Of a DNA stretch of 13,188 nt, positions 6,865-13,188 are shown one piece after another. Each line of letters begins with the position of its first letter. The stretch's first letter is position 1. The DNA is from Candidatus Cellulosilyticum pullistercoris (lineage in GTDB: Bacteria; Bacillota; Clostridia; Lachnospirales; Cellulosilyticaceae), in the NCBI GenBank assembly GCA_018883705.1, contig JAHLFQ010000178.1, positions 1 through 13,188 of the forward strand. Direction: 5' to 3'. Below the pieces are notes generated by a model that was not told the origin of the DNA, made no database searches, and worked only from the letters and a program-made list of their open reading frames with translations. Made by a program: the position numbers and the translations under genes.

Positions 6865-7848
6865 CTATACATAATCATATAGACCTCTTACAGATACTTC
6901 TCCTGAGCTAACTACCTTCATTGTTCCATCCTCTAATGTTACAAGTAGTTCACCTTCATTGCTAATTCCTGTTGCCTTAGCTATGACTTCTTCATGACTT
7001 ACTAACAGTTTCACCTTCCTATTAAGAGTTATGCAATTTTTTTCATAACGCTCCATAATGGGTGTTAAATCAGGCTGTTTTTTATAAACTTTATAATCTA
7101 TTTCAAATTTCTCAAGAAAAGCTTTAATAATAGCTTTCCTTGAATATTCTTTTTTACCCTCTATTGCTAGTGAAGAAGCATAAGGTAATTCTTCAGGGAA
7201 ATATGCCATATTCACATTGACACCTATACCTAAAATAATATAGTTAATGCTTTCCATCTCTGCACTCATTTCAGTTAAAATACCACAGACTTTTTTACCA
7301 TTTACAACAATGTCATTGGGCCATTTAATTTTAGCTTCTAAGCCTGTTATTTCTTGAATCACTTCACACATACTAAGTCCTGCAATAAGTGTTAACTGAC
7401 TTGCATACTTGGGTAAAATATGTGGTCTAAGTATCAAACTCATCCATATACCTGTTCCTGCTGGGGACTGCCAGCTTCTACCTAATCTTCCTTTGCCTTG
7501 ACTTTGATGTTCTGCAATGATAAGATGCCCTTCCTTAGCCCCCTCTCTTGCTAAAACTTTAGCTTGATTATTAGTGGAATCTATTTCTCCTTTATAATAA
7601 ATATCCTGTCCTAATACTTCTGTACATAGATTATGCTTAATTTCTGAAGGTGTAATGACATTTGGTGAAGAAAGCAACTTATAACCCTTTTTTGTACTTG
7701 ATTCAATTTCATAGCCATCTGCTTGTAACTTTTTAATAGCCTTCCATATTGCTGCTCTAGTAACACCCAGCTTTTGACTAATCTCTTCTCCTGACCTATA
7801 TTCTTCTTGTTCCTTTAAAAAAGCAAGTACCTTGTCTTTCATCTCCAT
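6865..7848 (-). CDS. birA: Bifunctional biotin-protein ligase / biotin operon repressor
   Basis: Activates biotin to biotinyl-AMP and transfers it to the biotin carrier lysine of carboxylases; the N-terminal domain lets it repress biotin genes. The 327-residue protein has a winged helix-turn-helix at about 1-60 (helices around EEISQKLGVTRAAIWKAIKKL, beginning at residue 21). The ligase domain has the biotinyl-AMP loop QGKGRLGRSW (117-126), KWPNDI (175-180), CGILTE (188-193) and GIGVNVN (207-213). The SH3-like C-terminal domain starts near 275. The ATG has GAGGTGA ending 4 bases upstream; another ATG two codons on is less well placed. It follows the ftsH terminator, so it needs its own promoter. 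I see no biotin genes or BirA-type operator in the window, so its targets are elsewhere. Confidence 0.96.
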   Translation of the reverse strand: MEMKDKVLAFLKEQEEYRSGEEISQKLGVTRAAIWKAIKKLQADGYEIESSTKKGYKLLSSPNVITPSEIKHNLCTEVLGQDIYYKGEIDSTNNQAKVLAREGAKEGHLIIAEHQSQGKGRLGRSWQSPAGTGIWMSLILRPHILPKYASQLTLIAGLSMCEVIQEITGLEAKIKWPNDIVVNGKKVCGILTEMSAEMESINYIILGIGVNVNMAYFPEELPYASSLAIEGKKEYSRKAIIKAFLEKFEIDYKVYKKQPDLTPIMERYEKNCITLNRKVKLLVSHEEVIAKATGISNEGELLVTLEDGTMKVVSSGEVSVRGLYDYV

Positions 7849-7895
7849 CTTCTCACCTCATAAGCTTTCTTTACTTTCTAATCTTAGTGCCTTCT

Positions 7896-7923
7896 ATTTT
7901 ACTACATATTCTTATATTGTACA
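7896..7923 (-). promoter_or_regulatory. Possible birA promoter
   Basis: Minus strand: TAAAAT (7901-7896, 5 of 6 matches) with TGTACA (7923-7918, 4 of 6) 16 bases upstream. A promoter is expected between the ftsH terminator and birA, and this is the best candidate I see. The spacing and -35 are imperfect, and the AT-rich background makes chance matches likely. Confidence 0.3.
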
Positions 7924-7968
7924 TATTTAAAATGCTTTACTATTTATCTTTTTACATAATCGCAATAT

Positions 7969-7997
7969 AAAAAGCCGAAATTAATTTTCGGCTTTTT
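7969..7997 (-). terminator. Rho-independent terminator after ftsH
   Basis: A 12-base-pair perfect stem with GCCG/CGGC core flanked by A and T runs, and a 5-base loop, 25 bases after the ftsH stop. The minus strand reads CGGCTTTTT then ATATT. The plus strand also ends in CTTTTT, so it can work in both directions. It closes the transcript that includes tilS, hpt and ftsH. Confidence 0.88.
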
Positions 7998-8021
7998 AAG
8001 GATTGACTGAAATAGTCAGTA

Positions 8022-10001
8022 TTAGATTTCGTCATGAGATACTTGATCTTCAGTCATTTTTATTGTCGCATCATTTTCTTTTTCAAGAATAATGCTTTTT
8101 TCATGTGCTTTATCTTTTTTTTCTGTTTCCATTACAGAATCAAAGAGGTTAAAATCAGCTACTGTTTCTTCATCGATTTGTTCCCCACGCATAATTGCTC
8201 TAAATTCTGGACCTGAAAGTTTTTCTTTCTTCATTAAAATTTGAGCTGCTCTATGAAGAATATCGATATTTTCCTCTAATAGGCGAAGTGCAGTCTTATG
8301 TGCATCATCAATAATTTCACCTACTACTTTATCAATCTCAGTAGCAAGGGCTTCACTATAGTTACGAGAGTGATTGTAGTCTCTACCTAAGAATGGTTCT
8401 GAACTTTCATTACCATATTTAATAGGTCCAAGACGACTCATACCATAAGTTGTAACCATATCTCTAGCCGCTTGTGTCGCACCTTGAATATCTCCAGATG
8501 CACCTGTTGTAATATCTTCTAAAATAAGTTCTTCAGCTGCACGACCACCTAAAGCCATGGTAATCTCTTGAATAATACTATTCTTAGTACGGAAGTTATC
8601 ATCTTTAGAAAGCATCATAGTAAATCCACCAGCATTACCTACTGGAATAATTGACACGATATGAACTGGCTCTACTTCATCAAGAAGTTCTGCAAGAAGT
8701 GCATGCCCTACTTCATGGTAAGCTGTAAGCCTTCTTTCTTTATCAGTGATAATATGACTTTTCTTTTCTGTACCCATTGTAATTTTAATAAGTGCTTGTT
8801 GTACTTCTTCCATATCAATTGCACGTTTATTGTGACGTGCAGTAAGAAGTGCTGATTCATTCATTAAGTTTGCAAGATCTGCTCCTGTAAATCCTGGTGT
8901 AGATTTTGCAATAACATCAATATCAATATCTTCATTAAGTGGTTTACCTTTTGAATGAACTTTTAAAATTGCTTTACGACCTGTTATATCTGGTCTGTTA
9001 ACAACAATTTGTCTATCAAAACGACCTGGTCTAAGAAGCGCTGGGTCAAGTACATCTGCACGGTTTGTCGCAGCCATAACGATAACGCCTTCATTTGCAC
9101 CAAATCCATCCATTTCAACAAGAAGTTGGTTAAGTGTTTGTTCTCTTTCATCGTGACCACCACCAAGACCAGCACCACGCTTACGTCCTACAGCATCAAT
9201 CTCATCAATAAATACAATACAAGGTGCATTTTTCTTAGCTTGCTCGAATAAATCTCTTACACGAGAAGCACCGACACCTACAAACATTTCTACGAAATCA
9301 GAACCTGAAATACTAAAGAATGGTACGCCTGCTTCACCAGCAACTGCTTTTGCAAGTAAAGTCTTACCTGTTCCTGGAGGTCCTACTAAAAGTACACCCT
9401 TAGGAATTTTAGCACCTACTTGAATGTAACGATTTTGATTTTTTAAGAAGTCAACAATTTCTGCAACCTCTGTTTTTTCTTCATCAAGTCCTGCTACATC
9501 CTTCAAAGTGACGCTACCTTTATCATCAATGGTCATCTTCGCCCTGCTCTTACCAAAAGACATGATGCGGCCACCTCCGCCACCTCCGCCTTGCATTTGC
9601 TGTACGAAAAATACCATGATAAATATGAACATCCCTATGATTAAAATAATTTGTAAAATAGGGAAGAATAGACTTGTTTGTGGTTCAGTACTTGTGAATT
9701 CAAATGAATTTCTAAGTTCTGGTGATAAATTATACAAGTACTCACTAAATGCTTCTTGTGCTACGCTGATTGTTGTTTTGTTACCTTCTTTATCTGTAAC
9801 AATGAATTTACCATCATCTGCACTAGATACAATCTGTTCAATTTTTGCTATTTCCTTATTTTCAATCTTCTGCATCACATCAAATGCACTCATCTTAGTA
9901 ACTGTTTGATTTAAATCTTTTCCAGTTCCATAAAAAACAAATAGTGCAAGTATGACTACCAAAATAAGGTACACATAAGTCCCTTTAAATTTCTTTTTCA
10001 C
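8022..10001 (-). CDS. ftsH: ATP-dependent zinc metalloprotease FtsH
   Basis: A membrane-anchored hexameric AAA+ protease that pulls out and degrades misfolded membrane proteins and some regulators. Order of parts: first membrane helix about 8-25; extracytoplasmic domain about 26-108; second membrane helix about 111-133; a glycine-rich linker (seven glycines, 138-144). Next come Walker A GPPGTGKT at 207-214, the pore loop MFVGVGA at 239-245, Walker B VFIDEID at 263-269, and the second region of homology with arginine fingers R325 and R328. The zinc site is HEVGH at 429-433 with a likely third ligand D504. The tail after about 610 is charged and variable. Length 659 is typical. The start is GTG, supported by AGGAGG 7 bases upstream; no ATG competes. 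It follows hpt by 27 bases, so it is cotranscribed with tilS-hpt, as in many Firmicutes. Confidence 0.98.
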   Translation of the reverse strand: MKKKFKGTYVYLILVVILALFVFYGTGKDLNQTVTKMSAFDVMQKIENKEIAKIEQIVSSADDGKFIVTDKEGNKTTISVAQEAFSEYLYNLSPELRNSFEFTSTEPQTSLFFPILQIILIIGMFIFIMVFFVQQMQGGGGGGGRIMSFGKSRAKMTIDDKGSVTLKDVAGLDEEKTEVAEIVDFLKNQNRYIQVGAKIPKGVLLVGPPGTGKTLLAKAVAGEAGVPFFSISGSDFVEMFVGVGASRVRDLFEQAKKNAPCIVFIDEIDAVGRKRGAGLGGGHDEREQTLNQLLVEMDGFGANEGVIVMAATNRADVLDPALLRPGRFDRQIVVNRPDITGRKAILKVHSKGKPLNEDIDIDVIAKSTPGFTGADLANLMNESALLTARHNKRAIDMEEVQQALIKITMGTEKKSHIITDKERRLTAYHEVGHALLAELLDEVEPVHIVSIIPVGNAGGFTMMLSKDDNFRTKNSIIQEITMALGGRAAEELILEDITTGASGDIQGATQAARDMVTTYGMSRLGPIKYGNESSEPFLGRDYNHSRNYSEALATEIDKVVGEIIDDAHKTALRLLEENIDILHRAAQILMKKEKLSGPEFRAIMRGEQIDEETVADFNLFDSVMETEKKDKAHEKSIILEKENDATIKMTEDQVSHDEI

Positions 10002-10008
10002 AATAACT

Positions 10009-10014
10009 CCTCCT
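10009..10014 (-). promoter_or_regulatory. Shine-Dalgarno site of ftsH, fixes a GTG start
   Basis: AGGAGG lies 7 bases before GTG at 10001-9999, between the hpt stop and ftsH. The first residues after GTG (KKKFKG) directly precede the first membrane helix, as expected for FtsH. Confidence 0.8.
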
Positions 10015-10028
10015 TTCTTTCTTTCAGG

Positions 10029-10547
10029 CTATCCTCTATTTACAGCTATATAAGGTAAATTTCTATAGTATTGTTTGTAATCAAGTCCATAACCAATTAC
10101 AAACTCATCGCCTACCTTAAAGCCTGTATAATCCACTTCTACTTCTACCTCTCTTTGCTCTTCTTTATTAAGAAGTGTACAAAGTTTAAGGCTTTCTGGA
10201 TTTCTTTCACCTAGCATCTTTTTAAGATAACTAAGTGTTCTACCTGAGTCAATAATATCTTCTACTATAAGTACATTTTTACCATGAATAGGTTCATCTA
10301 AGTCTTTGAGGATTTTAACAAGCCCACTACTTTTATATTCATCTCCATAACTAGATACAACCATAAATTCCAACTTTAAAGGTACTGTGATATGTTTTAC
10401 TAAATCTGTCATAAACATAACACCACCTTTTAGTATACATAAAACTACAAGCTCTTTACCTTCGTAGTCTCTACTAATCTGTGCACCTAACTCTGCAATA
10501 CGGGCTTGTAACTCTTCTTCTGATATGAGTGTTTCTAAATTTAACAT
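10029..10547 (-). CDS. hpt: Hypoxanthine-guanine phosphoribosyltransferase
   Basis: Purine salvage: joins hypoxanthine or guanine to PRPP, giving IMP or GMP. With the start chosen here it has 172 residues, close to the usual 175-180. The PRPP-binding signature VLIVEDIIDSGRT is at 92-104, LKGG at 39-42 forms the conserved loop with its non-proline cis peptide in this family, and SSYGDE at 65-70 is the usual flexible-loop region. The frame stays open to a GTG at 10565, but that codon has no ribosome site. The extra codons contain the AGAGGAGG that serves ATG at 10547. That site overlaps the TAG stop of tilS, so translation of the two genes is probably coupled. The tilS-hpt-ftsH order is standard in Firmicutes. 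The gene is called hprT in Bacillus. Confidence 0.96.
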   Translation of the reverse strand: MLNLETLISEEELQARIAELGAQISRDYEGKELVVLCILKGGVMFMTDLVKHITVPLKLEFMVVSSYGDEYKSSGLVKILKDLDEPIHGKNVLIVEDIIDSGRTLSYLKKMLGERNPESLKLCTLLNKEEQREVEVEVDYTGFKVGDEFVIGYGLDYKQYYRNLPYIAVNRG

Positions 10548-10551
10548 GATA

Positions 10552-10559
10552 CCTCCTCT
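10552..10559 (-). promoter_or_regulatory. Shine-Dalgarno site of hpt overlapping the tilS stop
   Basis: AGAGGAGG begins within the tilS TAG stop codon (10560-10558) and ends 4 bases before the hpt ATG. The spacing is short but the match is strong. It rules against the longer hpt frame starting at 10565 and suggests translational coupling. Confidence 0.75.
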
Positions 10560-11928
10560 ATTCACGTAATGTTCGTATTTTTATTTCTAGTGCTTCTTCT
10601 GTATCATCAGTAATATAATAATTGCTATTTAATCTATTTCCGATAATCCACACTACTTCATTACCATCTACTATAAGTGGTAATGTATCTCTCTTTGCTC
10701 TTGAAATCTTATCGTCTGTAAAAAGCTTTTTCAGTTTTTTACTACCTCCTGGCAGACTAATGAAGTCGGAGGCCCTACGAGTTCTAATTTGCAGTTCATT
10801 TTTTATTTTACCATAATCAATATATTTAGTATATATGTTTTCATTGTTTTGACTAATTCTTTCCTTGTCTATCCGCCTTATTTCCACTTCGAGTTTAGCT
10901 TCCTTTATAAACTGCATTCCTTCTTGTAATTGAGTACAATAAGTAGCCTCTTGGGAAGCCTTCATAAGTCTAATTCCTTGATAGTCTCGCCTTGCAATTA
11001 AGCCATAAGGCAAATGAACTTCCTTACCTGTTTGTAATGAAAGAAGTTCCAAACAACTTTCTACGTGCTTGGAAGTAATATTTTTCCTATTAATCAAACT
11101 TTCTATAGCCATCAATATGACCCGTTTCTGCATATAAACGTGAAAACTTCGCATCATTTTCTCATCTAGTAAGATAGATGTTTCGTCTTGAGTCGCACTT
11201 TGATTAAAAAGTTCCTTTGTATGTGCTACTAAAAATTCATCTTCTTCTCTATAAAGATTACTATGCTTTCCTAAAACGGTGACTATAGCGGGATTAAGAT
11301 GTTCTTTGATATAAGGAATACATTCAAGGCGTACTTTGTTTCTTGTGTAAATAGGTTTAAAGTTTGTTTCATCATCTCTATATGAAATAGCTTGCTCCTT
11401 ACAATACGCTTCTATTTCATCTCTTGTTAGACAAAGGAGCGGACGTATAATTCTATCTCTTTTTGGTAATATGCCTGCAAGACCTTTTATATCAGTACCT
11501 CTTACAAAACGCATAAGCATGGTTTCAGCTTGATCATTCATGTTATGGGCTGTTACTATCTTACCATTTGTATTTAATAAAGATATAAAGAAATTATATC
11601 TTTCTTCTCTGCCTGCTTCTTCTTCAGAAATCTTTCTTTCTTTCGCTAACTTCTTAATATCGCAATCATGTCTAAAAAAAGGAATATGATACTCCTTACA
11701 AACAGATTCAACAAGTTGTGCATCTAATGAAGCTGCCTTTCTAATACCGTGATGAATATGTGCTACTTTTAAAGTAATTCCATACTCCTCTTTATGAGTA
11801 AAAAAATAATAGAGTAACATCATGGAATCTGCTCCACCTGATACACCTAAAACTAGCTCATCTCCACGGCTTATTAAATGATGTTTTAAAATAAATGCTT
11901 TAATTTTCTCATGGACTTGCCTTTCCAT
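10558..11928 (-). CDS. tilS: tRNA(Ile)-lysidine synthetase
   Basis: Attaches lysine to C34 of the CAU anticodon of an isoleucine tRNA, changing its charging from methionine to isoleucine and its decoding to AUA; essential in most bacteria. Numbered from the ATG chosen here (456 residues), the ATP-pyrophosphatase P-loop SGGADS is at 30-35, HIHHGIRK at 57-64, and the NDQAETMLMRFVRG segment at 131-144. The C-terminal substrate-binding region includes RRASDFISLPGGSKKLKKLF (split: 384-393 and 394-403). The frame is open to a TTG at 11955 that lacks a ribosome site; AAGGAG lies 7 bases before ATG at 11928. It is followed by hpt with overlapping signals, and preceded after 84 bases by an unrecognised small gene. 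The position next to spoIIE and hpt agrees with Bacillus (tilS/yacA). Confidence 0.96.
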   Translation of the reverse strand: MERQVHEKIKAFILKHHLISRGDELVLGVSGGADSMMLLYYFFTHKEEYGITLKVAHIHHGIRKAASLDAQLVESVCKEYHIPFFRHDCDIKKLAKERKISEEEAGREERYNFFISLLNTNGKIVTAHNMNDQAETMLMRFVRGTDIKGLAGILPKRDRIIRPLLCLTRDEIEAYCKEQAISYRDDETNFKPIYTRNKVRLECIPYIKEHLNPAIVTVLGKHSNLYREEDEFLVAHTKELFNQSATQDETSILLDEKMMRSFHVYMQKRVILMAIESLINRKNITSKHVESCLELLSLQTGKEVHLPYGLIARRDYQGIRLMKASQEATYCTQLQEGMQFIKEAKLEVEIRRIDKERISQNNENIYTKYIDYGKIKNELQIRTRRASDFISLPGGSKKLKKLFTDDKISRAKRDTLPLIVDGNEVVWIIGNRLNSNYYITDDTEEALEIKIRTLRE

Positions 11929-11935
11929 CTTGAGT

Positions 11936-11941
11936 CTCCTT
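11936..11941 (-). promoter_or_regulatory. Shine-Dalgarno site of tilS, decides the start
   Basis: AAGGAG lies 7 bases before ATG at 11928-11926. The longer frame from TTG at 11955 includes this site as codons and has no site of its own. Confidence 0.75.
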
Positions 11942-11986
11942 AATAGTATAGCCAATTTTTATATTTTAATTGAAGGCATTTACTTT

Positions 11987-12016
11987 AATATAAATCAATT
12001 CTATGGTATTTATCAA
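11987..12016 (-). promoter_or_regulatory. Candidate promoter of tilS-hpt-ftsH
   Basis: Minus strand: -35 TTGATA (12016-12011, 5 of 6 matches) and -10 TATATT (11992-11987, 5 of 6), 18 bases apart. The -35 overlaps the stop codon of the preceding small gene. Transcription would start near 11980, leaving a leader of about 52 bases before tilS. It could supplement transcription from further upstream. Confidence 0.45.
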
Positions 12017-12363
12017 CTAAAAATACTCATTATTAATGCAATTAGACTAAGTGCACAAGCCATTAGTGAAATAACTAGAAAAGTGGTCACTTGTTTTTCT
12101 CTTCTTTGAACCTTTTTCTTCTGCATACATATCTTAGAATATTCATTTTGTATGCTTTTATTAGATGCTATTTCAAGATAACTTTTTGGTATCTGCTGAT
12201 GACTTATTCCTTGTGGCATCTTCTTAAGATGTCTTTCTACAATCTCTTCTGCATAAGAGAATAAATCCTTTGGTAAATGATTTGTATTATTCTCTTTTAA
12301 AACAAAGGTGGCTTTTTCAAACCAATCGCTCCCTTTACCATCAATTACTATTTCTTTTTTCAT
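12013..12363 (-). CDS. Unrecognised small protein with C-terminal membrane anchor
   Basis: I do not recognise this 116-residue protein. Residues 1-80 are charged and hydrophilic, with one tryptophan near the start (DGKGSDWFEKATFVL, 8-22) and likely helices. A basic stretch KKKVQRREK (82-90) comes next, and one hydrophobic helix at about 94-115 runs almost to the C terminus. There is no signal peptide. By the positive-inside rule the bulk should face the cytoplasm, anchored by its tail. The start is ATG with AAGGAG 7 bases upstream, so the gene looks real. It lies between the spoIIE terminator and tilS, where Bacillus carries yabS and yabT; I see no von Willebrand or kinase motifs that would make it either. 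A sporulation or envelope role is only a guess from position. Confidence 0.75.
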   Translation of the reverse strand: MKKEIVIDGKGSDWFEKATFVLKENNTNHLPKDLFSYAEEIVERHLKKMPQGISHQQIPKSYLEIASNKSIQNEYSKICMQKKKVQRREKQVTTFLVISLMACALSLIALIMSIFS

Positions 12364-12449
12364 CCCATATCTCCTTCTTATGTAAGATATGTTATAAACT
12401 TTGCCAATATTTATTTTTTGTATTCATTAAAAAAGGATTTCTTCATAAT

Positions 12450-12488
12450 AAAACACAACTGCTCATTTTATTAAGACAGTTGTGTTTT
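12450..12488 (-). terminator. Terminator after spoIIE
   Basis: A perfect 12-base-pair stem (AAAACACAACTG and its complement) with a 15-base loop lies 10 bases after the spoIIE stop. On the minus strand it ends GTGTTTT then ATTATG, a modest T run. On the plus strand the run is longer (six T). It probably ends spoIIE transcription and separates it from the downstream small gene. Confidence 0.7.
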
Positions 12489-12498
12489 TTATTCTCTA

Positions 12499-13188
12499 TC
12501 AATCTTGCTTCCAAATACGTGCTACAATAATAGTCATATCATCCGTTTCTTCTCCAGCCATGAGATTTTTTGTTTTATCTAGCAAGAATTTTGCCATATA
12601 CTCAGGGCTATTAGATTTAGATTCTGATATAAAATGTTTAAAGGTAATTTCTCTATCTAATCTATCATTCTTATTCTCTAACATTCCGTCTGTAACCATA
12701 ATGATGATATCTCCATCTTTAAGTTGTTTTTTACAACTTACTATATCTACATGACTTAAAATTCCAATCGGAAAACTACTTGCTTTAACCGTTATGACTT
12801 CATCACCTCGTACAATAAAGCTTGTTGATGCTCCCATTTTAAGAAATTCTATAACACCGGTATATTGGTCAATTAATGCCATATCCATCGTTGCGTAACA
12901 TTCTACATCTGATTTTAATACAAGTGCTGAATTAATAATACGAAGTGCTACTTCATTATCAAAACCTGCTTCTAGAAAATTTTCCAAAAGCTCGATTGTC
13001 ATTTTACTTTCTTGCTGTGCTAAATAACCGCTACCCATTCCATCGGCTAGCGCCATTAAATATTTCCCATTACTAAGTTCCATAAAGCTATATGAATCAC
13101 CAGATACTGCTTCTTTGGCCTGATTTTGTGCACTAATGACAAGTGAAAATTGTTTTTTTACACCTAAGGCAAAATAACAATATTTCTC
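12499..13188 (-). CDS. spoIIE: Stage II sporulation protein E, C-terminal phosphatase domain (partial)
   Basis: The reading frame is open to the window edge, so only the last 229 residues are seen; an internal ATG at 13083 is not the true start. This is the PP2C-type serine phosphatase domain. In B. subtilis SpoIIE dephosphorylates SpoIIAA, which leads to release of sigma-F in the forespore, and it also helps set the polar septum through FtsZ. Numbering from the window edge, SGDSY is at 29-33, the metal-binding DGMGSG at 49-54, the second acidic site TDG at 166-168 and TDDMT at 215-219. Missing upstream parts would be the multi-pass membrane region and the FtsZ-linked region. SpoIIE rather than another PP2C phosphatase (RsbU, for example) is favoured by the VSGDSYSFMEL and ALADGMGSG wording and by the neighbouring tilS-hpt-ftsH. 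It marks the organism as a spore former, or a descendant of one. Confidence 0.92.
   Translation of the reverse strand, partial: EKYCYFALGVKKQFSLVISAQNQAKEAVSGDSYSFMELSNGKYLMALADGMGSGYLAQQESKMTIELLENFLEAGFDNEVALRIINSALVLKSDVECYATMDMALIDQYTGVIEFLKMGASTSFIVRGDEVITVKASSFPIGILSHVDIVSCKKQLKDGDIIIMVTDGMLENKNDRLDREITFKHFISESKSNSPEYMAKFLLDKTKNLMAGEETDDMTIIVARIWKQD

Noticed and set aside
7849..7968. BirA operator upstream of birA
   Set aside because: No paired TTGTTAAC / GTTAACAA-like half-sites are visible in this gap.
8984..9178. Second minus-strand frame inside ftsH
   Set aside because: It is a shifted reading of the Walker B and second-homology region of ftsH, which is continuous in its own frame; it does not indicate a frameshift.
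9508..9909. Plus-strand reading frame of 133 codons
   Set aside because: It lies wholly opposite ftsH, whose domains are intact on the minus strand, and its translation has no family features or ribosome site.
11942..11970. TATACT box just ahead of tilS as a promoter
   Set aside because: The predicted start would fall inside the ribosome binding site of tilS and the -35 match is only 3 of 6; the site at 11987-12016 is better.
12499..13083. Complete 194-residue phosphatase starting at 13083
   Set aside because: The frame continues upstream without a stop to the window edge, and the extra residues contain the conserved VSGDSY motif of the SpoIIE phosphatase domain, so the gene is a partial spoIIE.

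Overview
The window is an AT-rich stretch of chromosome with every gene on the minus strand, so transcription runs from high to low coordinates. It looks like a spore-forming, low-GC Gram-positive bacterium of the class Clostridia, probably near Lachnospirales (Cellulosilyticum-like is a guess from overall feel only). The evidence is a SpoIIE sporulation phosphatase, strong AGGAGG ribosome binding sites, low GC, and gene order. The series spoIIE - tilS - hpt - ftsH - coaX - dusB - lysS matches the conserved block near the origin in Bacillus subtilis, here with greA between dusB and lysS.

Layout in transcription order: (1) 13188-12450, 3' end of spoIIE and its terminator. (2) 12363-7969, an unrecognised small tail-anchored protein gene, then tilS, hpt and ftsH tightly packed, ended by a strong terminator. 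(3) 7848-6345, birA and a small conserved hypothetical gene (DUF6145-like). (4) 6284-4181, a candidate promoter, an unusual structured leader, panT (pantothenate uptake) and coaBC (CoA synthesis), ended by a terminator. (5) 4116-2355, coaX and dusB. (6) 2221-1, a perfect-consensus promoter driving greA and lysS, ended by a palindromic terminator. No gene-free stretch exceeds about 255 bases. I see no tRNA, rRNA, CRISPR array, insertion sequence or prophage gene.

The genes form a housekeeping set. PanT imports pantothenate, CoaX phosphorylates it and CoaBC converts phosphopantothenate to phosphopantetheine, so a CoA salvage route lies in one place; BirA attaches another cofactor, biotin. TilS, DusB and LysS serve tRNA modification, decoding and charging. 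Hpt salvages purines, FtsH is the membrane quality-control protease, and GreA rescues stalled RNA polymerase. The most interesting non-coding signal is the panT leader. Its two ends share an 8-base complementarity abutting the Shine-Dalgarno sequence, and they enclose two further hairpins, an architecture like a translational riboswitch. I found no obviously new multi-gene system.
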